Positions 38,579 through 47,571 of a stretch of 64,000 nt of DNA are shown piece by piece (position 1 is the first letter of the stretch; every line of letters begins with the position of its first letter). Below the pieces are notes generated by a model. It saw only the letters and a program-made list of their open reading frames with translations, was not told where the DNA came from and did no database searches. The translations under genes and the position numbers were made by a program. Source of the DNA: Flavobacteriales bacterium (GTDB lineage: Bacteria; Bacteroidota; Bacteroidia; Flavobacteriales_D; Sanyastnellaceae); assembly GCA_022447625.1 (NCBI GenBank), contig JAKVAX010000009.1, positions 1 to 64,000 of the forward strand, given 5' to 3'.

Positions 38579-39937
38579 ATGCTGAACATTAGTCCAAATA
38601 CAACACCTGAACGCGAGAAGCACCTGCACTCAAAAAGTCTCGAAAGACTGGAGGGTAAGGGCGAGCAGACTAAGTTCCTGCGAATGTTAGGAATCAGCTT
38701 CGGTATCCTAGTCATCCTCATGCTCTTGCCTTGGACACAGAACCTGAATGCTCCGGGTGAGGTCATTTCTCGGTTCCCTGATAAAAAACCGCAGCAGATC
38801 AATTCTCTGATCGATGGCCGTATCAAAAAATGGTACGCATTTGAAGGGCAGAATATTAACGCTGGAGATACGATTGTCACCTTGACGGAAGTCAAGCCAG
38901 AATTCCTAGATGAGGACCTCATTCCAAGAACGCAGGCTTTGGTTCGTGCGAAGGAAGAGGCCATCGTGCTATATACGAACAAGCTGGAGGCTTTATCTAA
39001 TCAAGAAGTTATTCTAGAAGAGCGACGTGAGTTGGCTATTCAACAGGCGAAACTTAAAATTCAGCAGTCCATTCAGAAGGTAGCAGCGGATAGCGCTGCA
39101 GCTGTTCAGGCTAGAATTGATCGCGATATCGCCAATGAACGTGAGAAACGTGCGTATCAACTGTTCGAAGATGGGTTGATCACACAAACAGACCTTGAGT
39201 CACGCATCTTGAAAAAGCAGGAAGCTCAAGCAAAATTTGTCAAGGCTGAGAACACCTTGAGCACGACGCGTCAATCCTTAAGCGTGGCTCGATTAGATGT
39301 TCGCAGCAAACGCGCTGAATACAACGATAAAATTGCAAATAACCAGAGCGACCAAGCTTCAACTGGTGCTGCGAAGCAAGACGCTATCGCGGAAAAGACC
39401 AAATTAGAAAACACCTTGGCCAACTACCGCACACGTCAAACAGGCCAAGTGATCCTTGCACCTCAAGGCGGACGAATAGTGAGCACAATGCAAGGTGGTG
39501 TGGGTGAAATCATCAGGGCCGGAGCTTCTGTTTGTACCGTACAACCACTCGACTTCCAAGAAGCTGCAGAACTCTACGTCAACGCCATGGATGTACCTTT
39601 GATTCATCCAGGAGAAAACGTTCGACTTCAGTTTGATGGATGGCCCGCATTGGTATTTTCAGGCTGGCCAAGTGCCTCTGTCGGAACCTTCGGAGGACGC
39701 GTAGTGAGCGTTGATCAGGTGATTAACGCCAGAGGAAAGTACCGCGTCATAATTATCCCTGAGGAAGGAGAATCATGGCCTCGTCCTTTGAGTATTGGAT
39801 CAGGTGTATACGGAATGGTACTCTTGAAAGATGTACCGCTCGGATATGAACTTTGGCGACAAATCAACGGCTTCCCTCCTGAGTTCTACAAAGGGAAAGA
39901 TGCCGAAGAAAGAAAAGAGGGGGATGAGAAAAAATAG
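38579..39937 (+). CDS. HlyD-family membrane fusion protein
   Basis: 452 residues with one N-terminal membrane segment (about 40-55), a lipoyl/barrel-sandwich split by a long coiled coil (about 120-270, with DLIPRTQALVRAKEEAIVLYTN and later LSTTRQSLSVARLDV), then a periplasmic beta domain (GRIVSTMQGGVGEIIRAG). It would bridge the inner-membrane protein to the outer-membrane channel. It starts 42 bases after the ABC-like gene and overlaps the TolC-like gene by 14 to 38 bases, depending on that start. Confidence 0.88.
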   Translation: MLNISPNTTPEREKHLHSKSLERLEGKGEQTKFLRMLGISFGILVILMLLPWTQNLNAPGEVISRFPDKKPQQINSLIDGRIKKWYAFEGQNINAGDTIVTLTEVKPEFLDEDLIPRTQALVRAKEEAIVLYTNKLEALSNQEVILEERRELAIQQAKLKIQQSIQKVAADSAAAVQARIDRDIANEREKRAYQLFEDGLITQTDLESRILKKQEAQAKFVKAENTLSTTRQSLSVARLDVRSKRAEYNDKIANNQSDQASTGAAKQDAIAEKTKLENTLANYRTRQTGQVILAPQGGRIVSTMQGGVGEIIRAGASVCTVQPLDFQEAAELYVNAMDVPLIHPGENVRLQFDGWPALVFSGWPSASVGTFGGRVVSVDQVINARGKYRVIIIPEEGESWPRPLSIGSGVYGMVLLKDVPLGYELWRQINGFPPEFYKGKDAEERKEGDEKK

Positions 39938-41309
39938 CGCTGTCCTCCTGTTAGTTGGTATCCTGTCGACATCATATTTGCATGCTCAGGATAGTCTGAT
40001 AATCAGCGAACAGCGTTTTCTCCAGCAGTTCCTGACCTCCTACCCTTTGCTTCAAGTGGCTGAGCGTAATGTGGTTATCGCCGAATTAGAGGTTGAAAAT
40101 GCACGTGCCGCCTTTGACCCTATTTGGTATGGCGAATTCGGGAATAAAGTGCTCGAAGGCAAAGATTATTACAGTTACAATCATTCATCCGTTGAATGGA
40201 ACCTCCCTCCGGGTTTCCAACTTCGGGCTGGTACCGATGTGAACCGTGGAGATTTCATTAATCCTGAACGTTTCACCCCTTCAGAAGGCCTCGCTTTCGC
40301 AGAATTGAAAGTACCTCTCGGTCAGGGTTTATTGAGAGATGAATTCAATACCTACCTTCAGCGCGCTCGACTGCTCAACGAACGGAGTATTCTAAACCTC
40401 GAATTAGCACAGCGAGAGTGGCTCATTATTGCCGCTGAAGCTTACTGGAGCTGGAAAGCATTGGAGGAAGTGGTATCTATGCGCGAGCAGATTACAGCCC
40501 TCTCTCAACTCCGATATGAGCAGACCGTTCAACGCTACAATAAAGGAGCGGCAACAGCCATGGATACGCTTGAAGCGTACAACCAAGTGGTCAAGCGTAA
40601 AGTCGAGTTAGTGACTTCACAGGCAGAACGGGAGTTCTGGTATCGTACTGTGGGGGGTATGATTTGGGATCAACAACTCATCCCAGCTTACAGACGTGGC
40701 GGTGTGCAACCAGACACCACATGGACTACCACCCTTTCACAGCAGATCCCAACCAATGATCAGCTGTTGCTCCACCCGAAGATGGGCATGATCCGATTTG
40801 ACGCCGGTGTAGCTGACCTTGATTTCAGATTAGCCAGAGAAAATCTTCGTCCTAAGATTGACTTCAAAGCACAGGCGCTTTCTGATCCAAGAAATCTTAG
40901 TATTTCTAGTAACAGTACGATATTCGGCGTTAGCGCAAAAGTGCCAATCATCAGCCGTAAAGAACGCGCCAAGTTCAATGCGACGAAGATTAAAATGGAA
41001 CAGGTAAGTTTGAAGCTGTCTCAGGCAGAACGAGACCTGATGCAGAAGTACGATCAGCTCTCAACGCAAACCTCGCTGCTAAATCAAAGCCTATCATTGG
41101 TCGAAGAAAACGCAGTCAACGCTCGCAGACTATTGTCTATGGAGGAGCAAAAGCTACGGATTGGGGAAAGCACCATATTCCTCTTGAACCGTCGAGAAAA
41201 CAGCTACATCGAAGCTGAGTTGAAGCGAATTGAGACACAACTCAAGCTTCGTTCTACGGAGTGGAAATTGTTGATGTTGACTGAGGAACCTTCGAACGTG
41301 GTGTTCTAG
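39924..41309 (+). CDS. TolC-family outer-membrane channel
   Basis: About 461 residues from 39924 (MRKNSAVLLLVGILSTSYLHAQ, a clean signal peptide). The ATG at 39900 is also possible and has a better-placed A/G-rich stretch upstream. The long helical hairpins of the outer-membrane efflux family are seen in two halves (QRFLQQFLTSYPLLQVAERNVVIAELEV, and RKERAKFNATKIKMEQVSLKLSQAE with ENAVNARRLLSMEEQKLRIG). It is the exit duct of the tripartite system. The TAG stop is followed after two bases by a GGTTCGT heptamer array. Confidence 0.87.
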   Translation: MRKNSAVLLLVGILSTSYLHAQDSLIISEQRFLQQFLTSYPLLQVAERNVVIAELEVENARAAFDPIWYGEFGNKVLEGKDYYSYNHSSVEWNLPPGFQLRAGTDVNRGDFINPERFTPSEGLAFAELKVPLGQGLLRDEFNTYLQRARLLNERSILNLELAQREWLIIAAEAYWSWKALEEVVSMREQITALSQLRYEQTVQRYNKGAATAMDTLEAYNQVVKRKVELVTSQAEREFWYRTVGGMIWDQQLIPAYRRGGVQPDTTWTTTLSQQIPTNDQLLLHPKMGMIRFDAGVADLDFRLARENLRPKIDFKAQALSDPRNLSISSNSTIFGVSAKVPIISRKERAKFNATKIKMEQVSLKLSQAERDLMQKYDQLSTQTSLLNQSLSLVEENAVNARRLLSMEEQKLRIGESTIFLLNRRENSYIEAELKRIETQLKLRSTEWKLLMLTEEPSNVVF

Positions 41310-41313
41310 GAGT

Positions 41314-41341
41314 GGTTCGTGGTTCGTGGTTCGTGGTTCGT
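41314..41341. repeat. heptamer tandem array GGTTCGT x4
   Basis: Four exact GGTTCGT units. Read in another register as GTGGTTC, the unit matches five of seven bases of GTGGACC, the unit read downstream of the AMP ligase and serine hydrolase genes. The array starts within two bases of the TolC-like TAG stop, in the same orientation to transcription as the others. Confidence 0.95.
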
Positions 41342-41364
41342 GGTAGATTAAAACGAAAAACCTC

Positions 41365-42129
41365 CTACTTCTCGTACTCCCTTCCCTTCACGTCAAGCGC
41401 CGATGTCTTTTTCTTCAGCGTACGAAGCGTAATGAAGATGACGAAAGAAACTGGAACAGCGTACATCCAGAACGGATCGATCAAGAAGTCGAGTTCGAAG
41501 CGTTCGAAGTCGAGGTAGTTCTTGATGACATCGAGGAAAAGGAAGCTGATAAAAACAGCGAAGAATCCGTTGTATTCACGTTTAAGTACATTCTTCATTG
41601 AGAACATCATACCTGCCGCTTCGTAGTTCGAAAAGCGAGGAAGGAATGGCGGTGTTATTTCAGCCCATTTCTTGTAGCTAGACCCAAACTTGCGGGTCAA
41701 GAAAGCTTCTTCTGCGAACATGATGCGCTCGTAGTACAGCCAGAACATGAGGGTGCAAAGTGCAGTGAACCACCAGTTACCAACGTACATAATGATTCCA
41801 ACCCACATGAAGAAGTTTCCAAGGTAGAGTGGGTGGCGCACCATGGAGTAGATTCCTTTGGTGTTGAGCACCTCAGCCACTTGTCCTTCTGCAGTATTTC
41901 TTCCAGAAGTTCCTTTTGGGGTGTATCCTACCGTGAAAGCTCGTACGATCAGTCCAAGGAAACTCACTCCAAGACAAACGAGGATCCATGTTAAGTCGCG
42001 ATGATTCATTTGATCATCCCAACCGAACAACATGACGATAAGCGCCATGACATATAATACGAGGGGTAGAAAACTCCTCCAACGGAAGAGCCAGTTTCCG
42101 CTCTTCTCTAATTCTTCGACCATTGCCAT
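41365..42129 (-). CDS. isoprenylcysteine-carboxyl-methyltransferase-like membrane methyltransferase
   Basis: A 254-residue polytopic protein with the ICMT/PEMT-type C-terminal core: GIYSMVRHPLYLGNFF, then a helix pair, YYERIMFAEEAFLTRKFGSSYKKWAEITPPFLP. Members methylate prenyl-cysteine, phospholipid amines or lipid A phosphate. A lipid A 1-phosphate methyltransferase role is possible in Bacteroidota but cannot be read from sequence. A TACTTTTG -7-like element (42134-42141) lies only four bases before the ATG, so the mRNA may be leaderless, or the start may be at the third codon ATG (42123). Confidence 0.75.
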   Translation of the reverse strand: MAMVEELEKSGNWLFRWRSFLPLVLYVMALIVMLFGWDDQMNHRDLTWILVCLGVSFLGLIVRAFTVGYTPKGTSGRNTAEGQVAEVLNTKGIYSMVRHPLYLGNFFMWVGIIMYVGNWWFTALCTLMFWLYYERIMFAEEAFLTRKFGSSYKKWAEITPPFLPRFSNYEAAGMMFSMKNVLKREYNGFFAVFISFLFLDVIKNYLDFERFELDFLIDPFWMYAVPVSFVIFITLRTLKKKTSALDVKGREYEK

Positions 42130-42176
42130 GCGGCAAAAGTAGGAATTCGAGTGATTGTACTTAACTCAGGGATAAA

Positions 42177-43283
42177 TTATTCGAAGCGTGGTTGATTCCA
42201 GACCTTAATCTCGTCTTCTTCAGTGATGCCACTTAAGATCTCAACCATGATTCCGTCAGACAACCCAAGCTCAACGTCTTTACGCGTCCAGCCACCGTTT
42301 CCATCTGGAACTTCAACGTAAGTATTCTGTTCTTCGTCAAACTGAATGACCGCTTCTGGCACTGCCATCACTTGATCTCTTCTATCCAAGACCACATCCG
42401 CGTTAGCGCTATAACCCGCACGAATGAAATCAGTTGAATCAAGCTTAACAGCTGCCTTAATCTCAAATTGAATCGCACCATTCTCCTCCACTCCTTTTGG
42501 AGAAATGTATTCGAGCTCTGCCTTGTACGTCTTGTCTTCGATCGCACCAATGGTTAGAATCAACTCCATTCCAGGAGAAAGCTTCTCTACCTCCGACTCA
42601 TCCAACTTTCCGAGGAAGATCAAATCATCCATAGCCGCAACTGAAGCGATGGTTGTGCCGTCATTGAAGTTATTCGCCTCAATTACTGAGTTTCCTTTCT
42701 TAATCGGCACATCAAGGATCATCCCTGAGATTGTAGATCGCACCTTCGTTAGCGTAGCGCCGCCTGAACGTTTAGCCACCCCTTCGCGCACGATTTGGAG
42801 GTTGTCTTGGGCCGCTTTGAACTCTTCGTTCGCTTGTCTCCGAGCAATTTCGAACTGCTGGAAATCAGCTGGCGCAATCACTCCTTTATCGAGCAACTGT
42901 TTGTTGCGCTCATAGTCCATGTCAGCATTATCAAGGGCAATACGCGCACGTTCCAAACGGTTCTCCGCATTGCTCATACTTACCATGTCTGGAATCACTT
43001 TCACCTTCGCCAGGAGATCACCTTCCTTCACGATATCACCAGCCTGGACATAGATCTCGCTGATAATGCCGCTGATCTGTGGTTTGATTTCAATTTCTTG
43101 ACGTGGCTGAACTGAACCATTGGCTACCGTTTTCAAAACGATATCAGTTTTCTCAGCTTTCTTGGTGTCAAAGGTTTCAGGACCAGTCGATTCCTTCTCC
43201 TTTAGGTAGTATAGCGTTCCTCCGGCTCCAGCGAGGATCAAGACCACAAAAGTGATTAGTACGTATAGGCAACCTTTGTTCAT
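42177..43283 (-). CDS. MacA/HlyD-type periplasmic adaptor
   Basis: A 368-residue adaptor with an N-terminal membrane anchor, a biotinyl-lipoyl-like domain (PQISGIISEIYVQAGDIVKEGDLL, near residue 67), a coiled-coil hairpin (about 100-175), and a barrel domain (PISKGNSVI-type region, then VPEAVIQF). It is the last gene of the ATPase-permease-permease-adaptor operon and links the permeases to an outer-membrane channel, none of which is encoded next to it. The TolC-like gene at 39924 lies on the other strand. Confidence 0.88.
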   Translation of the reverse strand: MNKGCLYVLITFVVLILAGAGGTLYYLKEKESTGPETFDTKKAEKTDIVLKTVANGSVQPRQEIEIKPQISGIISEIYVQAGDIVKEGDLLAKVKVIPDMVSMSNAENRLERARIALDNADMDYERNKQLLDKGVIAPADFQQFEIARRQANEEFKAAQDNLQIVREGVAKRSGGATLTKVRSTISGMILDVPIKKGNSVIEANNFNDGTTIASVAAMDDLIFLGKLDESEVEKLSPGMELILTIGAIEDKTYKAELEYISPKGVEENGAIQFEIKAAVKLDSTDFIRAGYSANADVVLDRRDQVMAVPEAVIQFDEEQNTYVEVPDGNGGWTRKDVELGLSDGIMVEILSGITEEDEIKVWNQPRFE

Positions 43284-43295
43284 GTTGTTAATTGT

Positions 43296-44555
43296 TTAGT
43301 CTGCCCTCAGGGCGTCAACAGGTTTTATACTTACGGCGCGCAGTGCAGGTAGTAAGCCCGCAAATGCCCCCATAATGATCATAAATGCAAGGATCGATAC
43401 AACGATCACAAGTTTCACTCCTGGGTTTCGGAATGAACCCGACTCCCCAGACATTGAAAGTACTTCAGCTACAATGTCTATCAACAGTACACCGAAAACC
43501 ATACCTCCCAATCCAGCAATCGTGGTTAAGAAGATTGTCTCAAGGATAATTTGCTCAATCACTTTCCGTGGTGTGGCTCCTAGCCCCCTTCTGATCCCGA
43601 TTTCTTTGGTCCGTTCTTTTACGGTGATAAGCATAATATTGACGATTCCAATGATACCAGCGAGTAGCACCAATCCACCGAAAAAGAAACCGACAATATT
43701 GAATCCAGTGAAAACCAATTCAATCTCTTCCAGCTCCTCGGCCATCGTCCAGAATCCAAAGGCTCTTGGGTCATCTGGGTGGACACTTTTTCTGGCTTTC
43801 AACGCTGCGACAACCTCATCAGCGCCATCATTGGCATTCACACCTTCCTTAATGAGAATCGATAACCACCCCACGTAATCTCCGAAGTGAAAAGCTTTTT
43901 GGAAGGTAGTTATTGGAACGAAAATCGACTGTGTCGCTTCTTCAGCGTCTTCCCCTGTTCGGAATGAGCGGTACATCCCCACCACCAAGAAATTCACTCC
44001 GTTGATACGGATATACTCACCAACGGCCTCACTCCCATCAGGGAACAAGACTTCATAGACTCGCTTACCAATCACACAAACCTTCCGTTCCTCTTCAATG
44101 TCACGTTGATTGATATAGCGTCCTTGATAGATATCATTGGGCTCAATATCTATGTAGTCAGGGGTATCACCATAGATGTTGAAGGCCCCTGTTTCAACGC
44201 CCCTCGTCACGTTATTCGATCCATTATAACCTCCCAATTGAATACGTGGAGAAACTAGATCTACTGTGGTCAGATTACGTCGTAGGTATTCTACATCGCT
44301 GTTATTTAGCTGAAAGTAACGCCCAGACTTGAATCCTTTATGTGGCATACTCGTCTGTTGCGTCCAGAGGAACATACTGTTGGCCGCTCTATTCTCAGAG
44401 TCTGCTCGAATACCGTTTTGCAGCCCGTTAACGCTTCCGATGGTAATGATCAACATGATGATACCCCAACTCACACCAAGGCCCGACAAAAAGGCTCGGA
44501 TAGGGTTCCGGAGTACGATCTGCAATATTTCTAACCACTTATCCTTATCGAACAT
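43296..44555 (-). CDS. MacB/FtsX-family ABC transporter permease
   Basis: 419 residues: one N-terminal helix (about 15-40), a periplasmic MacB_PCD-like domain (about 45-270) and a C-terminal FtsX domain with three helices, including the family phrase VKERTKEIGIRRGLGATPRKVIEQI and the ending LPALRAVSIKPVDALRAD. It shares its start codon base with the stop of the preceding permease, and the two proteins are paralogues that probably form a heterodimer. Confidence 0.9.
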   Translation of the reverse strand: MFDKDKWLEILQIVLRNPIRAFLSGLGVSWGIIMLIITIGSVNGLQNGIRADSENRAANSMFLWTQQTSMPHKGFKSGRYFQLNNSDVEYLRRNLTTVDLVSPRIQLGGYNGSNNVTRGVETGAFNIYGDTPDYIDIEPNDIYQGRYINQRDIEEERKVCVIGKRVYEVLFPDGSEAVGEYIRINGVNFLVVGMYRSFRTGEDAEEATQSIFVPITTFQKAFHFGDYVGWLSILIKEGVNANDGADEVVAALKARKSVHPDDPRAFGFWTMAEELEEIELVFTGFNIVGFFFGGLVLLAGIIGIVNIMLITVKERTKEIGIRRGLGATPRKVIEQIILETIFLTTIAGLGGMVFGVLLIDIVAEVLSMSGESGSFRNPGVKLVIVVSILAFMIIMGAFAGLLPALRAVSIKPVDALRAD

Positions 44556-45781
44556 TACTCATCTCTTAAGGCTTCAACAGGTTTTATCGATACCGCTCTT
44601 AATGCGGGTATTAGTCCGGATATGGCTCCAGAAACTACAAGTAATCCCAGGGCAATGACACACACGGTGAAATCTACGCTTGGGTTCTTGAAGAAGTCAT
44701 GATCAACAAAACTGGCGATTAGTTCCAACAGGCCTATACCCGCTACCAATCCACAACATCCAGCAACAAGCGAAAGAAAGATACTCTCTTGAACAATCAA
44801 ACTTAAGATCGTTCGCGGCGTCGCCCCAAGCGCTTTTCGAATTCCAATTTCTTTGGTACGTTCTGCCACCACAATCGACATGATATTGGCCACACCAATC
44901 ATTCCGGCTAACAACGTCAAGCTACCTATGGCCCAGATGAAGAGTCGAATTCCTAAGAAAATCATCATGAATTCCCTGAACTCTTCATTGTTGTTACGCA
45001 CCCTTACTGCGCGATTATCGTTTGGATTGACTCGGTGATGTTCTTTCAGGTACGCTTCAATCTCATTGGCCATTTCAATCGATTCCTCGAGGTTGGCTGT
45101 ACCCGTGGAGATCATGTACATATCGATGTCTTCACTCTTACCAAAGAGCTTCTGGGCCGTGGAAATAGGCACATATGCCAATCGGTTTTCCCAGCGACTG
45201 TTCGGGTCGTTGAAGGTCCCAACGACTTTGAATTGGACCCCACGTATCATGAGGTATTCCCCAATGGGGTCTGCTCCCTCGAAAAGATCATCAACGATGA
45301 CCTGACCCACCACGCATACCTTGCGGAACCCAATCAAATCTGATTCGTTGATATATCTTCCATTGGCAATGTCTGTGCGTTCAATTCCTTGATGCCCTGG
45401 ATGAATACCTCTTAGCGGGAAACTCATCGTTTTCCGACCAGAGTTCATTGAAGCGCCCCAGAAAGCTAAACGCGCAGAATAATCCCCTACGCCTTCGATG
45501 TTATCCAAGGTCCAATTGAGGTCATCATTGTCATATTGAATGCGTCGACCAGAGTTCAATCCTCGGAAAGGACGCGACGTTCGCCCACTTCGAATCCATA
45601 GAGAATTGATAGCGTCATCCTGAATTTGAGTGTACACCCCATTTTGCAACCCAAAACCGAGTCCTTGCATCACGACCAAGATGAAAATTCCCAAAGCAAC
45701 AGACACGCCCGTGAGAAAAGTTCTAAGAGGGTTCTGAACAATGGTGTGGAATATTTCAAGCCATTTATCGCGATCGAACAT
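44555..45781 (-). CDS. MacB/FtsX-family ABC transporter permease (paralogue)
   Basis: 408 residues with the same layout as its neighbour: N-terminal helix, MacB_PCD-like periplasmic domain, and FtsX core with VAERTKEIGIRKALGATPRTILSLI and the ending IPALRAVSIKPVEALRDE. The start is three bases after the ATPase stop. Confidence 0.9.
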   Translation of the reverse strand: MFDRDKWLEIFHTIVQNPLRTFLTGVSVALGIFILVVMQGLGFGLQNGVYTQIQDDAINSLWIRSGRTSRPFRGLNSGRRIQYDNDDLNWTLDNIEGVGDYSARLAFWGASMNSGRKTMSFPLRGIHPGHQGIERTDIANGRYINESDLIGFRKVCVVGQVIVDDLFEGADPIGEYLMIRGVQFKVVGTFNDPNSRWENRLAYVPISTAQKLFGKSEDIDMYMISTGTANLEESIEMANEIEAYLKEHHRVNPNDNRAVRVRNNNEEFREFMMIFLGIRLFIWAIGSLTLLAGMIGVANIMSIVVAERTKEIGIRKALGATPRTILSLIVQESIFLSLVAGCCGLVAGIGLLELIASFVDHDFFKNPSVDFTVCVIALGLLVVSGAISGLIPALRAVSIKPVEALRDE

Positions 45782-45784
45782 GGC

Positions 45785-46480
45785 TTAACTATTAGTCAAG
45801 ATTTCAGACTCACGTCCGGTAGATTCGATCAAACCATCGCGCAAACGAATCACGCGATCGGTTAACTCTGCGATTTCATTTTCATGCGTCACGATGACTA
45901 TCGTGATGCCTTCTTTGTTCACCCGGTCGAGCACTTCCATCACCTCTTCACTTGTCTTGGTATCCAGCGCTCCTGTTGGCTCATCGGCCAAGATCAAACG
46001 AGGCTTGGAGATCAACGAGCGTGCAATGGCCACACGTTGTTTTTGTCCACCACTCATCTCATTTGGCAAGTGATTTGCCCAATCGGCAAGGCCTACTTTA
46101 TCTAGGTACTCCATTGCCATCTTGTTGCGTTCCTTACGATTGACTTTTTGGTAGTAAAGTGGCAGCGCCACGTTTTCCACCTCAGTCTTGAAACTGATCA
46201 GGTTAAAGCTTTGGAACACAAAGCCTAGAAACTGACTGCGGTATTTCGCCGCCTGAGTCTCTGAAAGCTTATCCATCGATATACCATCCAGGGTGTAGGT
46301 TCCTCCATCAGCGATATCGAGGAGGCCTAAGATATTCAGCAAGGTTGACTTACCTGACCCTGAAGATCCCATGATCGAAACCAATTCACCTTCCGCAATG
46401 TTGAGGTCGATTCCTTTCAAAACTTGCAGCTCGCTAATGCCCATTTTGTAGGATTTGGTAATGTTTTGGAGGTTGATCAT
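45785..46480 (-). CDS. ABC transporter ATPase (LolD/MacB type)
   Basis: 231 residues with every catalytic motif: Walker A GSSGSGKST (about 38-46), Q-loop FVFQSFNLI, signature MSGGQKQRVAIARSL, Walker B LILADEPTGALD and switch His in IVTHE. It powers the two permeases. It is the first gene of the operon. A TACCTTTA element on the minus strand (46498-46505) lies 18 bases before the start and may be the -7 box. Confidence 0.94.
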   Translation of the reverse strand: MINLQNITKSYKMGISELQVLKGIDLNIAEGELVSIMGSSGSGKSTLLNILGLLDIADGGTYTLDGISMDKLSETQAAKYRSQFLGFVFQSFNLISFKTEVENVALPLYYQKVNRKERNKMAMEYLDKVGLADWANHLPNEMSGGQKQRVAIARSLISKPRLILADEPTGALDTKTSEEVMEVLDRVNKEGITIVIVTHENEIAELTDRVIRLRDGLIESTGRESEILTNS

Positions 46481-46576
46481 GCAGCTATTGTTCAGGCTAA
46501 AGGTACTTTCTTCGCTGCACTCCCAAGTGTTTGCGAGGGTAATTTTTGTTAACGGAAGATGAGCAGGGATGAACGG

Positions 46577-47482
46577 TTATTGGCAGCGTTCATTATCTAC
46601 TCTAAACCAACGGTATCCGTCAAGGTAGAGACCCTCATCATCCATTGACAATTGGTAGTTCCATTGACGACCATCTTCGAAGTTCAGGGTCAGTACAGCT
46701 CCTTGCACCGTCCATCGTCCGTATTGTTCGCCTGAGTCACCGGCGTAGCTGAAATCTGCGTAACCTCCAGAGAGGTAACTATCGCTGCCGCTGTATGCGA
46801 AGCTTCCATCCGGACATAACCACATATGGCAAGATTCAGAATACCCATTCGCCGTCTTCATATAGCGCAGGTATTGACCTCTCATATAGTTGTACCACTC
46901 TCCGCTTCCAGCAGCGGTGGTTGTGTTAGCGTTTGAAGTTGTTGAGTTCGTTGCGGGAGCATTCAATTGGGCTTGAGCTACCATTTGATCCATGGCTGGA
47001 ACCTGCGATTGAATTGACGATGGAGGGGCAATCAACACTACACCGAAACCAGTACCATGGCTTCCCGGTTTAGCTGACGCATAGGCATCAAAATCACCCA
47101 GTCCGTAGGTGCTGAAATTATTGCAAACCATATCCCCTTTCCGTTGTGCTTTTCCTTTAGGCTGAATCCCACTCCACGCCTCAATCGGAAGAGGATTATT
47201 CAAATCTGTGGTCAATGATTCATAGCTGTAATCATCAATCAAAATGAATGCCGTGGAACCGCCATTGCTTGGCTCAAGAATGAAAGCTTCGCTGGCTTCA
47301 GGTAAGGCACCAATCCAGCCAACTGGCACCTGAAATGTGAGTCCTATTTGTGAAATACTGATGCGTTCTCCTCCTTGATAAACCACACCCGCTTGGAGTT
47401 CGCTTTGACCAAGCATAAGCATCGGCATCAAGGTGATAATGGAAAGAACAGTTTTGATGATTGAGGTATTTGCTGCTGTCAT
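46577..47482 (-). CDS. secreted protein of unknown function
   Basis: About 301 residues from the ATG at 47482, where a signal peptide is seen (MTAANTSIIKTVLSIITLMPMLMLG). The upstream ATG at 47521 adds 13 residues with no role. An N-terminal half follows with a GLTFQVPVGW phrase, then a low-complexity Asn/Thr/Ser linker (about 180-195), and a C-terminal lipocalin-like or SH3-like module with many Tyr, Gly and Trp residues (CPDGSFAYSGSDSYLSGG). I recognise no enzyme. It is preceded by a 13-bp word CGCTAGCGCGGAA in the non-coding gap. Confidence 0.6.
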   Translation of the reverse strand: MTAANTSIIKTVLSIITLMPMLMLGQSELQAGVVYQGGERISISQIGLTFQVPVGWIGALPEASEAFILEPSNGGSTAFILIDDYSYESLTTDLNNPLPIEAWSGIQPKGKAQRKGDMVCNNFSTYGLGDFDAYASAKPGSHGTGFGVVLIAPPSSIQSQVPAMDQMVAQAQLNAPATNSTTSNANTTTAAGSGEWYNYMRGQYLRYMKTANGYSESCHMWLCPDGSFAYSGSDSYLSGGYADFSYAGDSGEQYGRWTVQGAVLTLNFEDGRQWNYQLSMDDEGLYLDGYRWFRVDNERCQ

Positions 47483-47523
47483 GGCTTGAATTTTAATGCA
47501 AGCTACCTCTGTGCTTCTCATCT

Positions 47524-47536
47524 CGCTAGCGCGGAA
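47524..47536. repeat. 13-bp interspersed word (intergenic copy)
   Basis: CGCTAGCGCGGAA, the reverse complement of TTCCGCGCTAGCG. It is the only non-coding copy in the window. The others are at 2939-2951, 3071-3083, 4681-4693, 52282-52294 (one mismatch), 57896-57908 and 63253-63265 (one mismatch). Confidence 0.85.
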
Positions 47537-47571
47537 TCCTTGATTTCAATACTTCAGGGAATTCCCTGATA